From positions 1 to 64,000 of the forward strand of contig NZ_QDAH01000017.1 of the NCBI RefSeq assembly GCF_003075415.1: a stretch of 64,000 nucleotides of DNA. Direction: 5' to 3'. This DNA comes from Microvirga sp. KLBC 81 (GTDB lineage: Bacteria > Pseudomonadota > Alphaproteobacteria > Rhizobiales > Beijerinckiaceae). The translations under genes were made by a program, and so were the position numbers. The notes below the pieces were generated by a model. It saw only the letters and a program-made list of their open reading frames with translations. It searched no databases and had not been told where the DNA came from. Positions 9,163 to 17,410 of the stretch are shown here, piece by piece (positions within the stretch are counted from its first letter, which is position 1; the number at the start of each line of letters is the position of its first letter).

Positions 9163-10440
9163 TCAAGACCTGGACTCATCTACGCCTCTGATCCTGAGAA
9201 GCCGCTCCGGACCCAGTTCACCGAGCGAGTTGATCCCGAGAAGGCCCATGTTCCGGCTGATCTCGGTCGAAAGAATGTTGATGGCATGGCTGACACCGGG
9301 TTCGCCTCCGATTGCGGCCGCATAGACGAACGGACGGCCGACGAAGACGAATGCAGCGCCAAGGGCGATGGCCTTCAGCACGTCGGAACCTCGCCGGACG
9401 CCGCCGTCCATCATGACGGGGATCGAAGTCCCCACGGCATCCGCAATGGCGGGTAGGACGCGGAGGGGCGAGACTGTCCCATCGAGCTGCCGGCCACCGT
9501 GGTTCGACACGATGATCCCCTCGACGCCACTGTCCCTGGCGATGCGGGCATCCTCCTTGGCCATGATGCCCTTGACGACCAGGCGTCCCTTCCACCGCTC
9601 GCGGATCAGTTCCAGATGACGCCAGTTCAGATGGTCCTTGGCTCCGAAGTCCCGCATCACGCTTTTGGCCAGGATCGGCGCTCCTCGTGTCGCATAGGAA
9701 TTCTCGAAGTGGGGCATGCCGTGCTTCAGCAACGTTCGCAGAAACGTGTTCAGTGTCCAGTTCGGTCGCATCATGCCGTCCCAGGCCAAGCGAAGACTGG
9801 GCCGAAGAGGCGTAGAGAAGCCGCTCCGGACGTTGTTCTCGCGATTGGCCAGCACCGCCGTGTCGACGGTCAGCACGAGCGTCCCGAAGCCTGCCCGCTC
9901 CACTCGTTCCAACAATCCGAGGATCCTGTCAGGTTCACCTGGCAGATAGGCCTGGAACCAAGCCGCAGGGTTTACCTCGGCGACTTCCTCCAACCGGATG
10001 AGCGAAGACCCACTCATCACCATCGGAATGTTCGCCTTCTCGGCCGCCTGTGCCAGGACCAGATCGCCGCGGTAGGCCGAAAGGGCACTGATCCCCATCG
10101 GAGCAATTCCGAACGGCGCCGCGTATGTGCGCTCGAGCAGTTCGACCTTCTGCGTTCGCCTGGACACGTCGGCGAGCACCCGCGGGACAAAGCCGAACTC
10201 CTCGAAGGCCGATCGGTTGTCCCGGAGAGAGGCGTTGGTCTCGGCGGCCCCTGACACGTACCCGAAGATCGGCCGAGGCAGGTGGCGGCGCGCCGCAATC
10301 TCGAAGTCATCAAGTGCGAGGATCCGACGGAGGCGCCGCGGTAGAGCGGCAGGAGGTGTTTGCACGATACCCTTGACCGGAGTCGATTCCAGATCCGTGG
10401 TGGAGCGCTCCATGCCGCGCGGCGTGTCAGGACTGCTCAT
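9163..10440 (-). CDS. FMN-dependent alpha-hydroxyacid oxidase/dehydrogenase (LldD family)
   Basis: Oxidises an L-2-hydroxyacid such as lactate, glycolate or mandelate to the 2-keto acid using FMN. Key signatures are FGYVSGAAET near the N-terminus, PFGIAPMGISAL, the substrate/FMN strand VLTVDTAVL, the LVVKGI lysine, SNHGGRQLDG with the catalytic His and Arg, and MMDGGVRRGSDVLKAIALGA plus VGRPFVYA for phosphate binding. Start at MSSPDTP (10440) fits the GAGAGGAG ribosome site better than the upstream ATG at 10464. About 425 residues, slightly long at the N-terminus, where a Pro-rich leader precedes the barrel. It sits downstream of the MFS transporter and IclR regulator. Confidence 0.92.
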   Translation of the reverse strand: MSSPDTPRGMERSTTDLESTPVKGIVQTPPAALPRRLRRILALDDFEIAARRHLPRPIFGYVSGAAETNASLRDNRSAFEEFGFVPRVLADVSRRTQKVELLERTYAAPFGIAPMGISALSAYRGDLVLAQAAEKANIPMVMSGSSLIRLEEVAEVNPAAWFQAYLPGEPDRILGLLERVERAGFGTLVLTVDTAVLANRENNVRSGFSTPLRPSLRLAWDGMMRPNWTLNTFLRTLLKHGMPHFENSYATRGAPILAKSVMRDFGAKDHLNWRHLELIRERWKGRLVVKGIMAKEDARIARDSGVEGIIVSNHGGRQLDGTVSPLRVLPAIADAVGTSIPVMMDGGVRRGSDVLKAIALGAAFVFVGRPFVYAAAIGGEPGVSHAINILSTEISRNMGLLGINSLGELGPERLLRIRGVDESRS

Positions 10441-10533
10441 GAGACTCCTCTCTCCGGTTACCAATGAATGAGCCTTGTGGCTTGCCGCTGTGACCCGTCG
10501 CGTACCCTGTGCACCGACTATCCCGGATCACGT

Positions 10534-11760
10534 TCATAGACCGAGGCTCTTGAGGATCAGCTTGCGCCGGGAATAAACGATCCCGCTGAAGGCGAAGGTC
10601 ACGGCTGCGCCCGCGACCAGGGGACCACGCAGCCCCGTCAGGTCCGACAAGGCTCCGATTACCAAGGCACCAAGGGCCGGTGCCCCCCGAAAGATCATGC
10701 TGTGCAGAGCAAGCATCCTACCCCGCAGGTGATCGGGCACAGCAAGCTGAATCACGGTCTGACTGGCGATCCCGCTCAAGACCATGCCGAAGCCCACGAC
10801 GAACAGGGCGACGAGTCCCAGCAGTTCCTGATGTACGACCGACGCGACGAACAATGCCGCGCCCATTAGGAGGCCATTGGACAGAGACATTTTGGCCAGG
10901 GCCGCAGGATCGGCCTGCCGGCTCAGCCAGAGTGCCCCGACTAGGGCGCCGAGGCCGATCACGGATGTCATGAAGGCAAACTTGCTGGCGTCAGGGCCGA
11001 ACAGGGCCGCGTAGCTCGGCATGAGTTCGAGAATGGGGCGTATGCAAAGCGAGACGACCGTCAGCGTAAGAAACATGGCACCGAGGCCGACATGCCCGGC
11101 GGCATAGCGCCAACCTTCGACGACTGACGTGATCAATCCGCCATTGGCGGATCGAGTGGTTTCGACGGAAACCAGACGTATCCTGGCAAGCGTCCAGGAG
11201 AAGACTGCGAACGTCCCGAGATTGATCGCGAAAGCCAGTGTGAGGCTGCCCTTCGCAATCACGAGGCCCGCGATGGCGGGACCGACGAAGCGGGCAACGT
11301 TGAACACGACAGAGTTGATCGCGACCGCACTGATCAGGTTCGGGCGCTCGACGAGACTGGGAAGGAGCGCCATCCGGAAGGGTTGGTTGAAGGCCGTGAT
11401 GATTCCGCCGACCAGTGCCAGTACCAACACGAGGCCCGGGTTGAGCAGGCCGAGGGCGCTGAGAATGGTGAGCAGTCCCGCATGCACCATGAGCAAGGCC
11501 TGGCTGATCCGCGTGACCCGCAGTCGCTCGGACCGGTCAGCCATCGCGCCAGCCAAGGGGGTCACGAGGACCATCGGAAACAGGTCGGCGAAAGCGACCG
11601 CCCCCAGCCATGCCCCTGAGCCCGTCAGTTCCCAGACGAGCCAGCCGAGTGCAACCCGCTGAACCCAGGTTCCGACGAGCGAGAAGACGTTGCCGATGGT
11701 GAAATTGCGATAATTGGCCTCGGACAAGGCCGCGCGTACGCCATGCCATCCCTTTTGCAT
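10534..11760 (-). CDS. Major facilitator superfamily transporter
   Basis: Twelve-helix secondary transporter. The protein begins MQKGWHGVR, followed by NYRNFTIGNVFSLVGTWVQR, which is typical of the EntS/MFS_3-like branch often annotated as metabolite or drug exporters. The cytoplasmic loop LAGAMADRSERLRVTR is the MFS A-motif (GxxxDRxxRR-like). The frame opens upstream at a TTG (11787) with no ribosome site; 11760 is my choice and is uncertain. It lies between the IclR gene and the hydroxyacid oxidase on one strand, so it may move the oxidase's substrate or product. Confidence 0.85.
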   Translation of the reverse strand: MQKGWHGVRAALSEANYRNFTIGNVFSLVGTWVQRVALGWLVWELTGSGAWLGAVAFADLFPMVLVTPLAGAMADRSERLRVTRISQALLMVHAGLLTILSALGLLNPGLVLVLALVGGIITAFNQPFRMALLPSLVERPNLISAVAINSVVFNVARFVGPAIAGLVIAKGSLTLAFAINLGTFAVFSWTLARIRLVSVETTRSANGGLITSVVEGWRYAAGHVGLGAMFLTLTVVSLCIRPILELMPSYAALFGPDASKFAFMTSVIGLGALVGALWLSRQADPAALAKMSLSNGLLMGAALFVASVVHQELLGLVALFVVGFGMVLSGIASQTVIQLAVPDHLRGRMLALHSMIFRGAPALGALVIGALSDLTGLRGPLVAGAAVTFAFSGIVYSRRKLILKSLGL

Positions 11761-11844
11761 GGTTATGCGGCCCATGCATAGGGACAAGGTGTTTCTGGAA
11801 CCTTCAGCACGGCTTCCTCTCTTTATGATTGCTGCTGACTAGGC

Positions 11845-12615
11845 TTAATCAGCACGGACGCGGGAAGACGTGCTTGGCCTGTGGGTCGAAGCCTGGCTCG
11901 CGGGCGTTCCGCCGAGTTGTCGTGTAAGTTCGGTGGAGATGGACCTCAGCAACTCAAGATGGTGGGCGACAGCCTCTTCATCGAAACGGCTTGTCGGGCC
12001 TGCCACGCCAATGACCCCGGCGACCTGCTGGCCAAAGCTGAATATAGGACAGGCAATGCTGGCCACTTGCGGATCGCGCTCGCCAAACGTGATATGGAAC
12101 AAGTCACGGCGAATTTGATCGTATGGCTCTCCGGGTTCGCCAGCGAAGGCAAGAAGCACGCGTCCTGGCGCACCTCGGTCGAGGGGCAGCAGATCGCCGG
12201 TCCGGGCGTGATGCCCGATGGATTGCGGCGAATCCACACGAAAGAGGCAGACCCGCATATCGCCTTCGCGAACGTAGAATGCCGCGCTCTCGCCGGTCTC
12301 CTGAGCCAGGCGCCGCAGAGCCGGCTGAACGTAATCCTCGATCCGGAAGCCGGCCTGGTAGAGCGTTCCCAGTCGGGCGAGCTTTGGTCCGAGGCGGAAG
12401 GTCGCGTCGTCGTTGCGCACGAGGTAGCCGGCTCGGGCAAGCGACCTCGTGAAACGGAGAACAGTCGGCTTCGACAAGTCGACCCGTCGTGCCAGTTCCG
12501 CCAAGCTCAAGGACCGGTCGTCAGGCGTGAAAGCATCGAGCACTGCCAATGCACGCTCGACGGCAATCACCCCACCTTCCTCCCGCGCTTCGCTATCCAA
12601 GGCTTCCCTGGGCAT
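11845..12615 (-). CDS. IclR-family transcriptional regulator
   Basis: 256-residue regulator with an N-terminal winged helix (VERALAVLDAFTPDDRSLSL, then LAELARRVDLSKPTVLRFTR) and a C-terminal IclR effector domain containing GRVLLAFAG and SIACPIFSFGQQVAGVIGVA. Such proteins usually control adjacent carbon-source genes and often themselves. The tandem palindromic motifs immediately upstream (12628-12658) are a candidate operator. The MFS and hydroxyacid-oxidase genes follow in the same direction and are likely targets. Confidence 0.92.
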   Translation of the reverse strand: MPREALDSEAREEGGVIAVERALAVLDAFTPDDRSLSLAELARRVDLSKPTVLRFTRSLARAGYLVRNDDATFRLGPKLARLGTLYQAGFRIEDYVQPALRRLAQETGESAAFYVREGDMRVCLFRVDSPQSIGHHARTGDLLPLDRGAPGRVLLAFAGEPGEPYDQIRRDLFHITFGERDPQVASIACPIFSFGQQVAGVIGVAGPTSRFDEEAVAHHLELLRSISTELTRQLGGTPASQASTHRPSTSSRVRAD

Positions 12616-12627
12616 GGGCGTTTCACT

Positions 12628-12658
12628 CTATGTAACGATAGTCCTTTCTATGAAATAG
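12628..12658. promoter_or_regulatory. Candidate IclR operator (two tandem palindromes)
   Basis: Two related palindromic words lie 12 bases upstream of the iclR-type start: CTATGTAACGATAG (12628-12641) and CTATGAAATAG (12648-12658). The second overlaps TTTCTATGAAA, a TTTC-N3-GAAA dyad of the kind bound by IclR proteins. The motifs are seen directly; binding and autoregulation are inferred. Confidence 0.4.
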
Positions 12659-13076
12659 CCTTGAAGTGTGCCGCTGTCAAAGCACCACTTAAGGTAAGAA
12701 ATTTTCGTGACGCAGCCGTCGTACCGCCACTCGATGAGGAGGGTCTGGAGTGGGTCAGTAGGCGAAACTCCCCTGCCCTTCACTAACGTCTGCTTACACC
12801 GTGTGAGCGGCCATCCGAGTTATGTCCGAGACGTGCCAATCGCGGACTTTCCGGATGGCAGAGCGAGAGCGATTTCCATACGGCTGGAAGTTTGCGTGGC
12901 ACGTTGGGGAGCGTTTGCACAGCAGGATACCATCGAAGGGAAGAGGCCCTCTCACCGTCCAGAGCCTGATCCGCGAACCAACTCCACTGCAATGATCTCC
13001 CGGGCAGAGGTATGCGCGGAGCCCACAGATAATCGAGCTTCGATGGGCTGAAGCTCCTTTCTGGAGAGCCTTGCAA
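12659..13076. other. Spacer without recognisable gene
   Basis: 418 bases between the IclR operator region and the end of the second LysR gene. Short frames exist on both strands but none has a ribosome site or a recognisable family, and their residue composition looks like non-coding high-GC sequence. It probably holds the promoter of the IclR gene and the 3' end of the LysR transcript. No strong terminator hairpin was found by eye. Confidence 0.5.
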
Positions 13077-13997
13077 TTAGGTCTGGTTCCTACGGTCGGT
13101 TGCGTCCCTCCACGTCCCCAGCAGCATCTCCAGGAACCGTTCGGCCGCGGGCGCCAAGCTGCCGCCGCGCCGCCGCACCACACCGATCGTCCGCGCCACT
13201 TCCGGGTTTCCAATTGGTCGGGTCACGATGATGGGATGATCGCCCTGCGGTGTGGCAAGTTTTGGCAGGACGGAAATGCCCAACCCGGCCTCCACGAGGC
13301 CCAGGGAGGTCGAAAGGTGGGTCACCTCGTATGACCAACTCAGGTTCACCCCGGCTCGCACGAGTGCGGCATCCAGTATGATACGGTTGCCGCTAGTCCG
13401 GCTCACGGCAACGAGCGGCTGTCCCTCGAGATCCGACCACGTCAATGACTCGCGCTTGGCCAGCGGGTGGTCCCGCCGGCAAGCGAGAACGAAGGGATCC
13501 TCGATCAATGGCTCGAAGGTCAGCTCCGGATCGGACGTGCCGAGCAGGTTGATGCCGAACTCGACCTCTCCACGCGCCACACTTTCAAGGCCTTCGTTCG
13601 CAGACAGGTCCAGGATCCTGAAGCGGATGTTCGGATATTGCTCGTTGAACCGCGCGATGACGGAGGGCAGGAAGTAGAAGGCTGCCGTCGGGACGCAGGC
13701 CAGCGAGATCAAGCCTCCCCTTTGTCGGCCGACCTCCCGCATCGCGAACAGCGACGAGTCGAACTCATCGAGCATGCGCCGGACGAGAGGCAGGAATTCC
13801 CGTCCGACGGTCGTCAAGGCAACGCGCCGGGTCGTGCGCTCCAGCAGGGCCGCCCCCACCGCAGCCTCCAGTCTCTGGATGCGCCGGCTGAGCGCCGGTT
13901 GGGACAGGTTTAGGGCCTCGGCTGCGCGATGGAACCCCTCAAGGTCCACGACTGCAACAAAGGCACGCAAGTCAAGGGCTTCGAAATTGATGCTCAT
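13077..13997 (-). CDS. LysR-family transcriptional regulator (operon 2)
   Basis: 306-residue LysR regulator: N-terminal helix-turn-helix LDLRAFVAVVDLEGFHRAAE, LSQPALSRRIQRLEAAVG, and a LysR substrate-binding domain starting near residue 90 (GGLISLACVPTAAFYFLPSV). It faces the prpF-tct-acl operon across 90 bases, a classic arrangement for LysR control of the divergent operon. It differs clearly from the first LysR protein, so the two tricarboxylate operons are probably induced by different acids. Confidence 0.93.
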   Translation of the reverse strand: MSINFEALDLRAFVAVVDLEGFHRAAEALNLSQPALSRRIQRLEAAVGAALLERTTRRVALTTVGREFLPLVRRMLDEFDSSLFAMREVGRQRGGLISLACVPTAAFYFLPSVIARFNEQYPNIRFRILDLSANEGLESVARGEVEFGINLLGTSDPELTFEPLIEDPFVLACRRDHPLAKRESLTWSDLEGQPLVAVSRTSGNRIILDAALVRAGVNLSWSYEVTHLSTSLGLVEAGLGISVLPKLATPQGDHPIIVTRPIGNPEVARTIGVVRRRGGSLAPAAERFLEMLLGTWRDATDRRNQT

Positions 13998-14087
13998 AAC
14001 GCATTAATAGCACCGATCTTTGCATTTCACAGTAGTTTTCAGATTTGAGATGGTCCTCGGGCAAGACAAACCGATGGACCTGACGCT
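13998..14087. promoter_or_regulatory. Divergent LysR/prpF promoter spacer
   Basis: 90 bases, richer in A/T than the flanking genes, between the LysR start and the prpF start. It should contain both promoters and the LysR binding site. I see the word CATAACG here (13995-14001) and also in the other LysR spacer (8102-8108), but no convincing long dyad. Confidence 0.35.
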
Positions 14088-15296
14088 GTGCAAACCCTGT
14101 CCGCCCCTTCGAACAACAGCTCCCTGCGGGTTCCCTGCGTGCTCATGCGCGGCGGGACATCGCGGGGACCCTTCTTCCTTGAGGCGGACCTTCCCGGCGA
14201 TCCCAGCGAGCGTGATCGCTTCCTGATCGCGACCATGGGCTCCCCTCACGTGCTCCAGGTGAACGGCATTGGCGGCGGCAACCCAATGACCAGCAAGGTC
14301 GCGATCGTCGCTCCGTCGTCCCAGCCCGGAGCGGATGTCGATTACCTCTTCGCCCAAGTCTCGATTGACCGGGCCTTCGTCGACTTCAGCCCGAACTGCG
14401 GCAACATGCTGTCCGCCGTGGGCCCCTTTGCGATCGAGGCCGGACTGGTGCCGGCCGAGATCGGCGAGACGACCGTCCGGATCTTCAACCGCAACACCTC
14501 GACGATGGTGGAAGCCGTGGTCCAAACCCCGGCCGGCATCGTGGAATACGAGGGCGAGACTGCCATCGATGGCGTGCCCGGCACGGCGGCACCGGTCAAG
14601 CTGACCTTCCTGGACGCCATTGGCTCCAAGACCGGGGCGTTCCTGCCCACCGGGCATGTTCGCGAGTTCATCGAGAACACGCCGGTCACGCTCGTCGACT
14701 ACGCCATGCCGATGGTGCTGCTCCGGGCCTCCGATCTGGGCCTCTCTGGCGATGAAACGCCCGATGACCTCGAGGCCAACATGGATCTCCTGGCCCGCCT
14801 GGAGGCTATCCGGCTGGAGGCGGGACGCCGCATGGGGCTCGGCGACGTGTCGGGCAGCGTCGTTCCGAAGGTCGCGATCCTGTCCGGGGCCCGCCACGGC
14901 GGAACGATCACCTCCCGCTACTTCATGAACGCGCACCGCTGCCACAAGGGCCACGCGGTCACGGGCGCCCTGTGCATCGCGGCCGCCTGCCGCCTGCCCG
15001 GCAGCGTCGCGCACGACCTCGCCACTCCCAGTCTCACGTCATTGGTGAACCTCGAGCACCCAAGCGGCCGAACCGAGATCGACCTGAGCTTCGACGCCTC
15101 CGGTCATGTCTCACGGGCAAGCCTTGTCCGCACCGCCCGCAGAATCTTCGAGGGCAACGTCATCGTCCCGGCAAGCGCTGTTGCGGCGCCTCTGGAAGGG
15201 ATACAACAAGGAGGAGACCATGCCCAAGATCATCACACGCCGACTGCTCTGTTGCGCACTTCTGGCGGCATCGACGACGATCGCGGCACCCTTTAG
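14088..15296 (+). CDS. prpF: PrpF-family isomerase (4-oxalomesaconate tautomerase / aconitate-type isomerase)
   Basis: PrpF proteins shift the double bond of unsaturated tricarboxylates (2-methyl-aconitate, aconitate, 4-oxalomesaconate) by proton transfer. Landmarks: VPCVLMRGGTSRGPFFLEAD near residues 15-34, GIGGGNPMTSKVAIV, DFSPNCGNMLSAVGPFAIE with the catalytic Cys, and HKGHAVTGALCIAAACRLPG. The family core ends around residue 370 (FEGNVIVPAS); the remaining ~35 residues are low-complexity His/Asp-rich sequence that runs through the ribosome site and signal-peptide codons of tctC, overlapping it by 77 bases. I infer a lost stop codon or a late frameshift. First gene of the plus-strand operon. 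Confidence 0.88.
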   Translation: MQTLSAPSNNSSLRVPCVLMRGGTSRGPFFLEADLPGDPSERDRFLIATMGSPHVLQVNGIGGGNPMTSKVAIVAPSSQPGADVDYLFAQVSIDRAFVDFSPNCGNMLSAVGPFAIEAGLVPAEIGETTVRIFNRNTSTMVEAVVQTPAGIVEYEGETAIDGVPGTAAPVKLTFLDAIGSKTGAFLPTGHVREFIENTPVTLVDYAMPMVLLRASDLGLSGDETPDDLEANMDLLARLEAIRLEAGRRMGLGDVSGSVVPKVAILSGARHGGTITSRYFMNAHRCHKGHAVTGALCIAAACRLPGSVAHDLATPSLTSLVNLEHPSGRTEIDLSFDASGHVSRASLVRTARRIFEGNVIVPASAVAAPLEGIQQGGDHAQDHHTPTALLRTSGGIDDDRGTL

Positions 15297-16215
15297 CGGC
15301 GCGATCGCGCAGGACAGCTTCCCGACCCGGCCGATGAAGCTCGTCGTCCCCTATGCCGCCGGCGGCGGGACCGACGCGATCGCACGGCTCGTGGCGCAAG
15401 GCGTCGGCGAGAAGCTCGGACAGAGCCTGGTTGTCGAGAACAACGGCTCCGCCGGAGGCAATGTCGCCACCCAGCAGGCGGCGAAGGCCGAGCCCGACGG
15501 CTACACCATCCTGATGGCCAATCAAGGACCAATGGTGGTCAATCCCCACCTGTTCAAGAACGTCAAGATCGATCCCCTGACGGCCTTCGAACCGATCACG
15601 CTCATCACGGCGGCGCCGCTGGTCGTGGTTGTGCCGAAGAACTCGCCGCATAAGTCGATCAAGGAGCTGATCGACCATGCCCAGAAGAATCCCGGCAAGC
15701 TGACCTATGGTTCGGCGGGCAACGGTTCGGCGAGCCATCTTGCCACCGTCCTGCTCGCCCAGGTCACGAACTTTCAAGCCACCCACGTGCCGTATCGCGG
15801 CGCCGGGCCGGCCCTGAACGACCTCCTCGGCGGCCGCATGGACTTCATGGTGACCACCGTCCCGTCTGTCCTCGGCCTGATCGAGAGCTCAGACGTGCGC
15901 GTCCTTGCGGTTACGTCCAAGACCCGGGCCAAGAAATTCCCGGAGGTGCCCTCCGTGGCGGAAAGCGGCTGGCCGACCTACGAGGCGACCGCTTGGTACG
16001 GGTTTGCCGTTCCGAAGGGAACGCCGAAGGAGATTGCCGACAAGATCAGGAAAGCAACTGTCGAGACCATCACCGCCGGTGTCGTGCGGGAGCGGCTCGA
16101 GAACGAAGGCGCAGAGCCGATCGGCAACAGCCCCGAGGAGTTCGCCGCGATGATGAAGGCGGAGTCCGCCCGCTGGGCCGAGATCGTCAAGAAGGCAAAC
16201 ATCTCCATCGACTGA
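15220..16215 (+). CDS. tctC: Tripartite tricarboxylate transporter substrate-binding protein TctC (second copy)
   Basis: Periplasmic Bug-family binding protein. It begins MPKIITRRLLCCALLAAST, a Sec signal peptide ending near SGAIAQ (about residue 29). The mature protein starts FPTRPMKLVVPYAAGGGTDA and has KAEPDGYTIL and THVPYRGAGPALNDLLGGR, all typical. Start 15220 follows AAGGAGGAGACC, an excellent ribosome site; the frame is open upstream only because it lies inside prpF. The length of 331 residues is normal. A hairpin follows before the next gene, which may keep this abundant protein at higher copy than the permease. Confidence 0.95.
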   Translation: MPKIITRRLLCCALLAASTTIAAPFSGAIAQDSFPTRPMKLVVPYAAGGGTDAIARLVAQGVGEKLGQSLVVENNGSAGGNVATQQAAKAEPDGYTILMANQGPMVVNPHLFKNVKIDPLTAFEPITLITAAPLVVVVPKNSPHKSIKELIDHAQKNPGKLTYGSAGNGSASHLATVLLAQVTNFQATHVPYRGAGPALNDLLGGRMDFMVTTVPSVLGLIESSDVRVLAVTSKTRAKKFPEVPSVAESGWPTYEATAWYGFAVPKGTPKEIADKIRKATVETITAGVVRERLENEGAEPIGNSPEEFAAMMKAESARWAEIVKKANISID

Positions 16216-16233
16216 TCGATGGCACGAGATCAG

Positions 16234-16269
16234 CACCCCCAGCGCTTTGGATCGACGTCGCTGGGGGTG
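16234..16269 (+). terminator. Stable hairpin after tctC
   Basis: Perfect 11-bp G/C-rich stem: CACCCCCAGCG (16234-16244) pairs with CGCTGGGGGTG (16259-16269), with a 14-base loop. No T-run follows, so it may be a weak terminator or a 3' stabiliser that lets tctC mRNA outlast the permease part of the transcript. Structure is direct; function is inferred. Confidence 0.55.
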
Positions 16270-16299
16270 GGGTCCGAGCCATGATGGAAGATGAGGTCC

Positions 16300-16578
16300 A
16301 TGCCGACGTACATCGTCGTTGAAAGTGGGACCGACCGCGTCCTCGGCGTCACGCACGCGGCCGATCCGGTTTCAGCCTGTATCGAAGTCTCGCGCCGTTC
16401 GATCAACCCGACCTCGCGGGTCCTATACGAAATCAGATCCAATCCGAGATACGGGGATTGGCTCGCTTACGAACTCCCAAGGCAGTTCGACGATCCGGCA
16501 GCCTGGGAGATGTTCGGACCGGATGCCGTCAAGCACGGACGGCTCGTCACAGTGATTGCTCGCCGATTGGCGAGGTGA
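16300..16578 (+). CDS. Small protein of unknown function inside the tct operon
   Basis: A 92-residue product starting MPTYIVVESGTDRVLGVTHA; the ATG at 16300 has GATGAGG about eight bases upstream, whereas the in-frame ATG at 16291 has nothing comparable. No signal peptide or membrane helix is visible; the composition is mixed and protein-like (PRYGDWLAYELP, DDPAAWEMFGPDAV). I do not recognise a family. It separates tctC from tctB, an unusual place for an extra gene, and is bracketed by a hairpin on each side (16234-16269 and 16591-16617). Confidence 0.6.
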   Translation: MPTYIVVESGTDRVLGVTHAADPVSACIEVSRRSINPTSRVLYEIRSNPRYGDWLAYELPRQFDDPAAWEMFGPDAVKHGRLVTVIARRLAR

Positions 16579-16590
16579 ACGGCCGCTGAC

Positions 16591-16617
16591 GGCCATCGGG
16601 AGCAGGTGCTCCCGGCC
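16591..16617. repeat. Inverted repeat downstream of the small tct-operon gene
   Basis: CGGGAGCA (16597-16604) and TGCTCCCG (16607-16614) form an 8-bp near-perfect dyad, nested within outer GGCC words at 16591-16594 and 16614-16617. With a two-base centre it is a better candidate protein-binding palindrome or cruciform than a terminator. It lies about 125 bases ahead of tctB and could mark an internal control point. Confidence 0.4.
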
Positions 16618-16741
16618 ATACGCACCCTCGAGCCGCCGAAGGCTCCGTGTGGGATGCGATGCACGAGACCTGCAAAAGCAGGCGCCCAAACAACCAGGAT
16701 GGAAACCGGCACGCCATGCGGTGTGCCAAGGGAGGTGAAAC

Positions 16742-17410
16742 ATGTCTGAAGCCATGTCAGGAGACCTGCGCCCGGCGCGTGCCGGACCCGTTCGTTCCCC
16801 ACAGGGCCTTGTTGCCGGATTGACGCTCATCGCGCTCGCGGCCCTGGCGCTCTGGCTGACGAGCGACCTCGATCAGGGCACGTTGCAGTCCATGGGTCCC
16901 GCGCTCCTGCCGCGTTGGCTGGCCATCGCCGTCGGCCTGTGCGGGCTTGTCCTCGTCGGGACGGGCTTCACGACGGATGGCCAGGGCCTGGACCGCTGGA
17001 GCCTACGTGGCCCTGCCTGCGTGGTCCTTGCGATCCTCGCGTTCGCCGTCACCATCCGGCCGTTCTCGTTCGGCGCGGTCACGACGCCGGGCCTCGGACT
17101 GGCCGTCGCCGGGCCGCTGGCGATCATCGTCGGGGGCTATGCCACCCCTGAGGCGCGCCTGCGCGACCTCCTGATCCTGGCGTTCCTGCTCACGCCGTTC
17201 TGCATGATCCTGTTCGGGGACCTGCTCAACCTGCCGATCCCGATCTTTCCCCAAGCGTTCGCCGATCTCTTCCCGGCGTCCTGGTCGCAGAAGCAGATCC
17301 TGCGCCTCACGGCAGCCCTCTTTGCGGGCGGCGGACTGCTGATGCTCGTTCTCCGCCCACGTCACCACAACACGTCGGTCGACGTAACTGACCATTCCGG
17401 GAGGATCTGA
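16742..17410 (+). CDS. tctB: Tripartite tricarboxylate transporter, small permease TctB (second copy)
   Basis: Small membrane subunit of the second TTT importer. The 222 residues are longer than the first TctB (154). Helices include GLVAGLTLIALAALALWLTS near residue 22, WLAIAVGLCGLVLVGTGF, CVVLAILAFAVTI and LLILAFLLTPFCMILF. The TctB-like motif SMGPALLPRWL is present. A good ribosome site (GGGAGGTGAAAC) precedes the ATG. Its stop overlaps the tctA start by one base (TGATG). The C-terminal 40 residues add a further helix not seen in the first copy. Confidence 0.88.
   Translation: MSEAMSGDLRPARAGPVRSPQGLVAGLTLIALAALALWLTSDLDQGTLQSMGPALLPRWLAIAVGLCGLVLVGTGFTTDGQGLDRWSLRGPACVVLAILAFAVTIRPFSFGAVTTPGLGLAVAGPLAIIVGGYATPEARLRDLLILAFLLTPFCMILFGDLLNLPIPIFPQAFADLFPASWSQKQILRLTAALFAGGGLLMLVLRPRHHNTSVDVTDHSGRI

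Noticed and set aside
12783..13076. A 97-codon minus-strand frame in the spacer between the IclR and LysR genes, as a possible broken gene
   Set aside because: No ribosome site, no recognisable motif and no similarity to its neighbours could be seen.
14004..15014. A 336-codon minus-strand frame
   Set aside because: It is antisense to prpF, which has clear family motifs; the antisense product is Gly/His/Arg-rich and unrecognisable.
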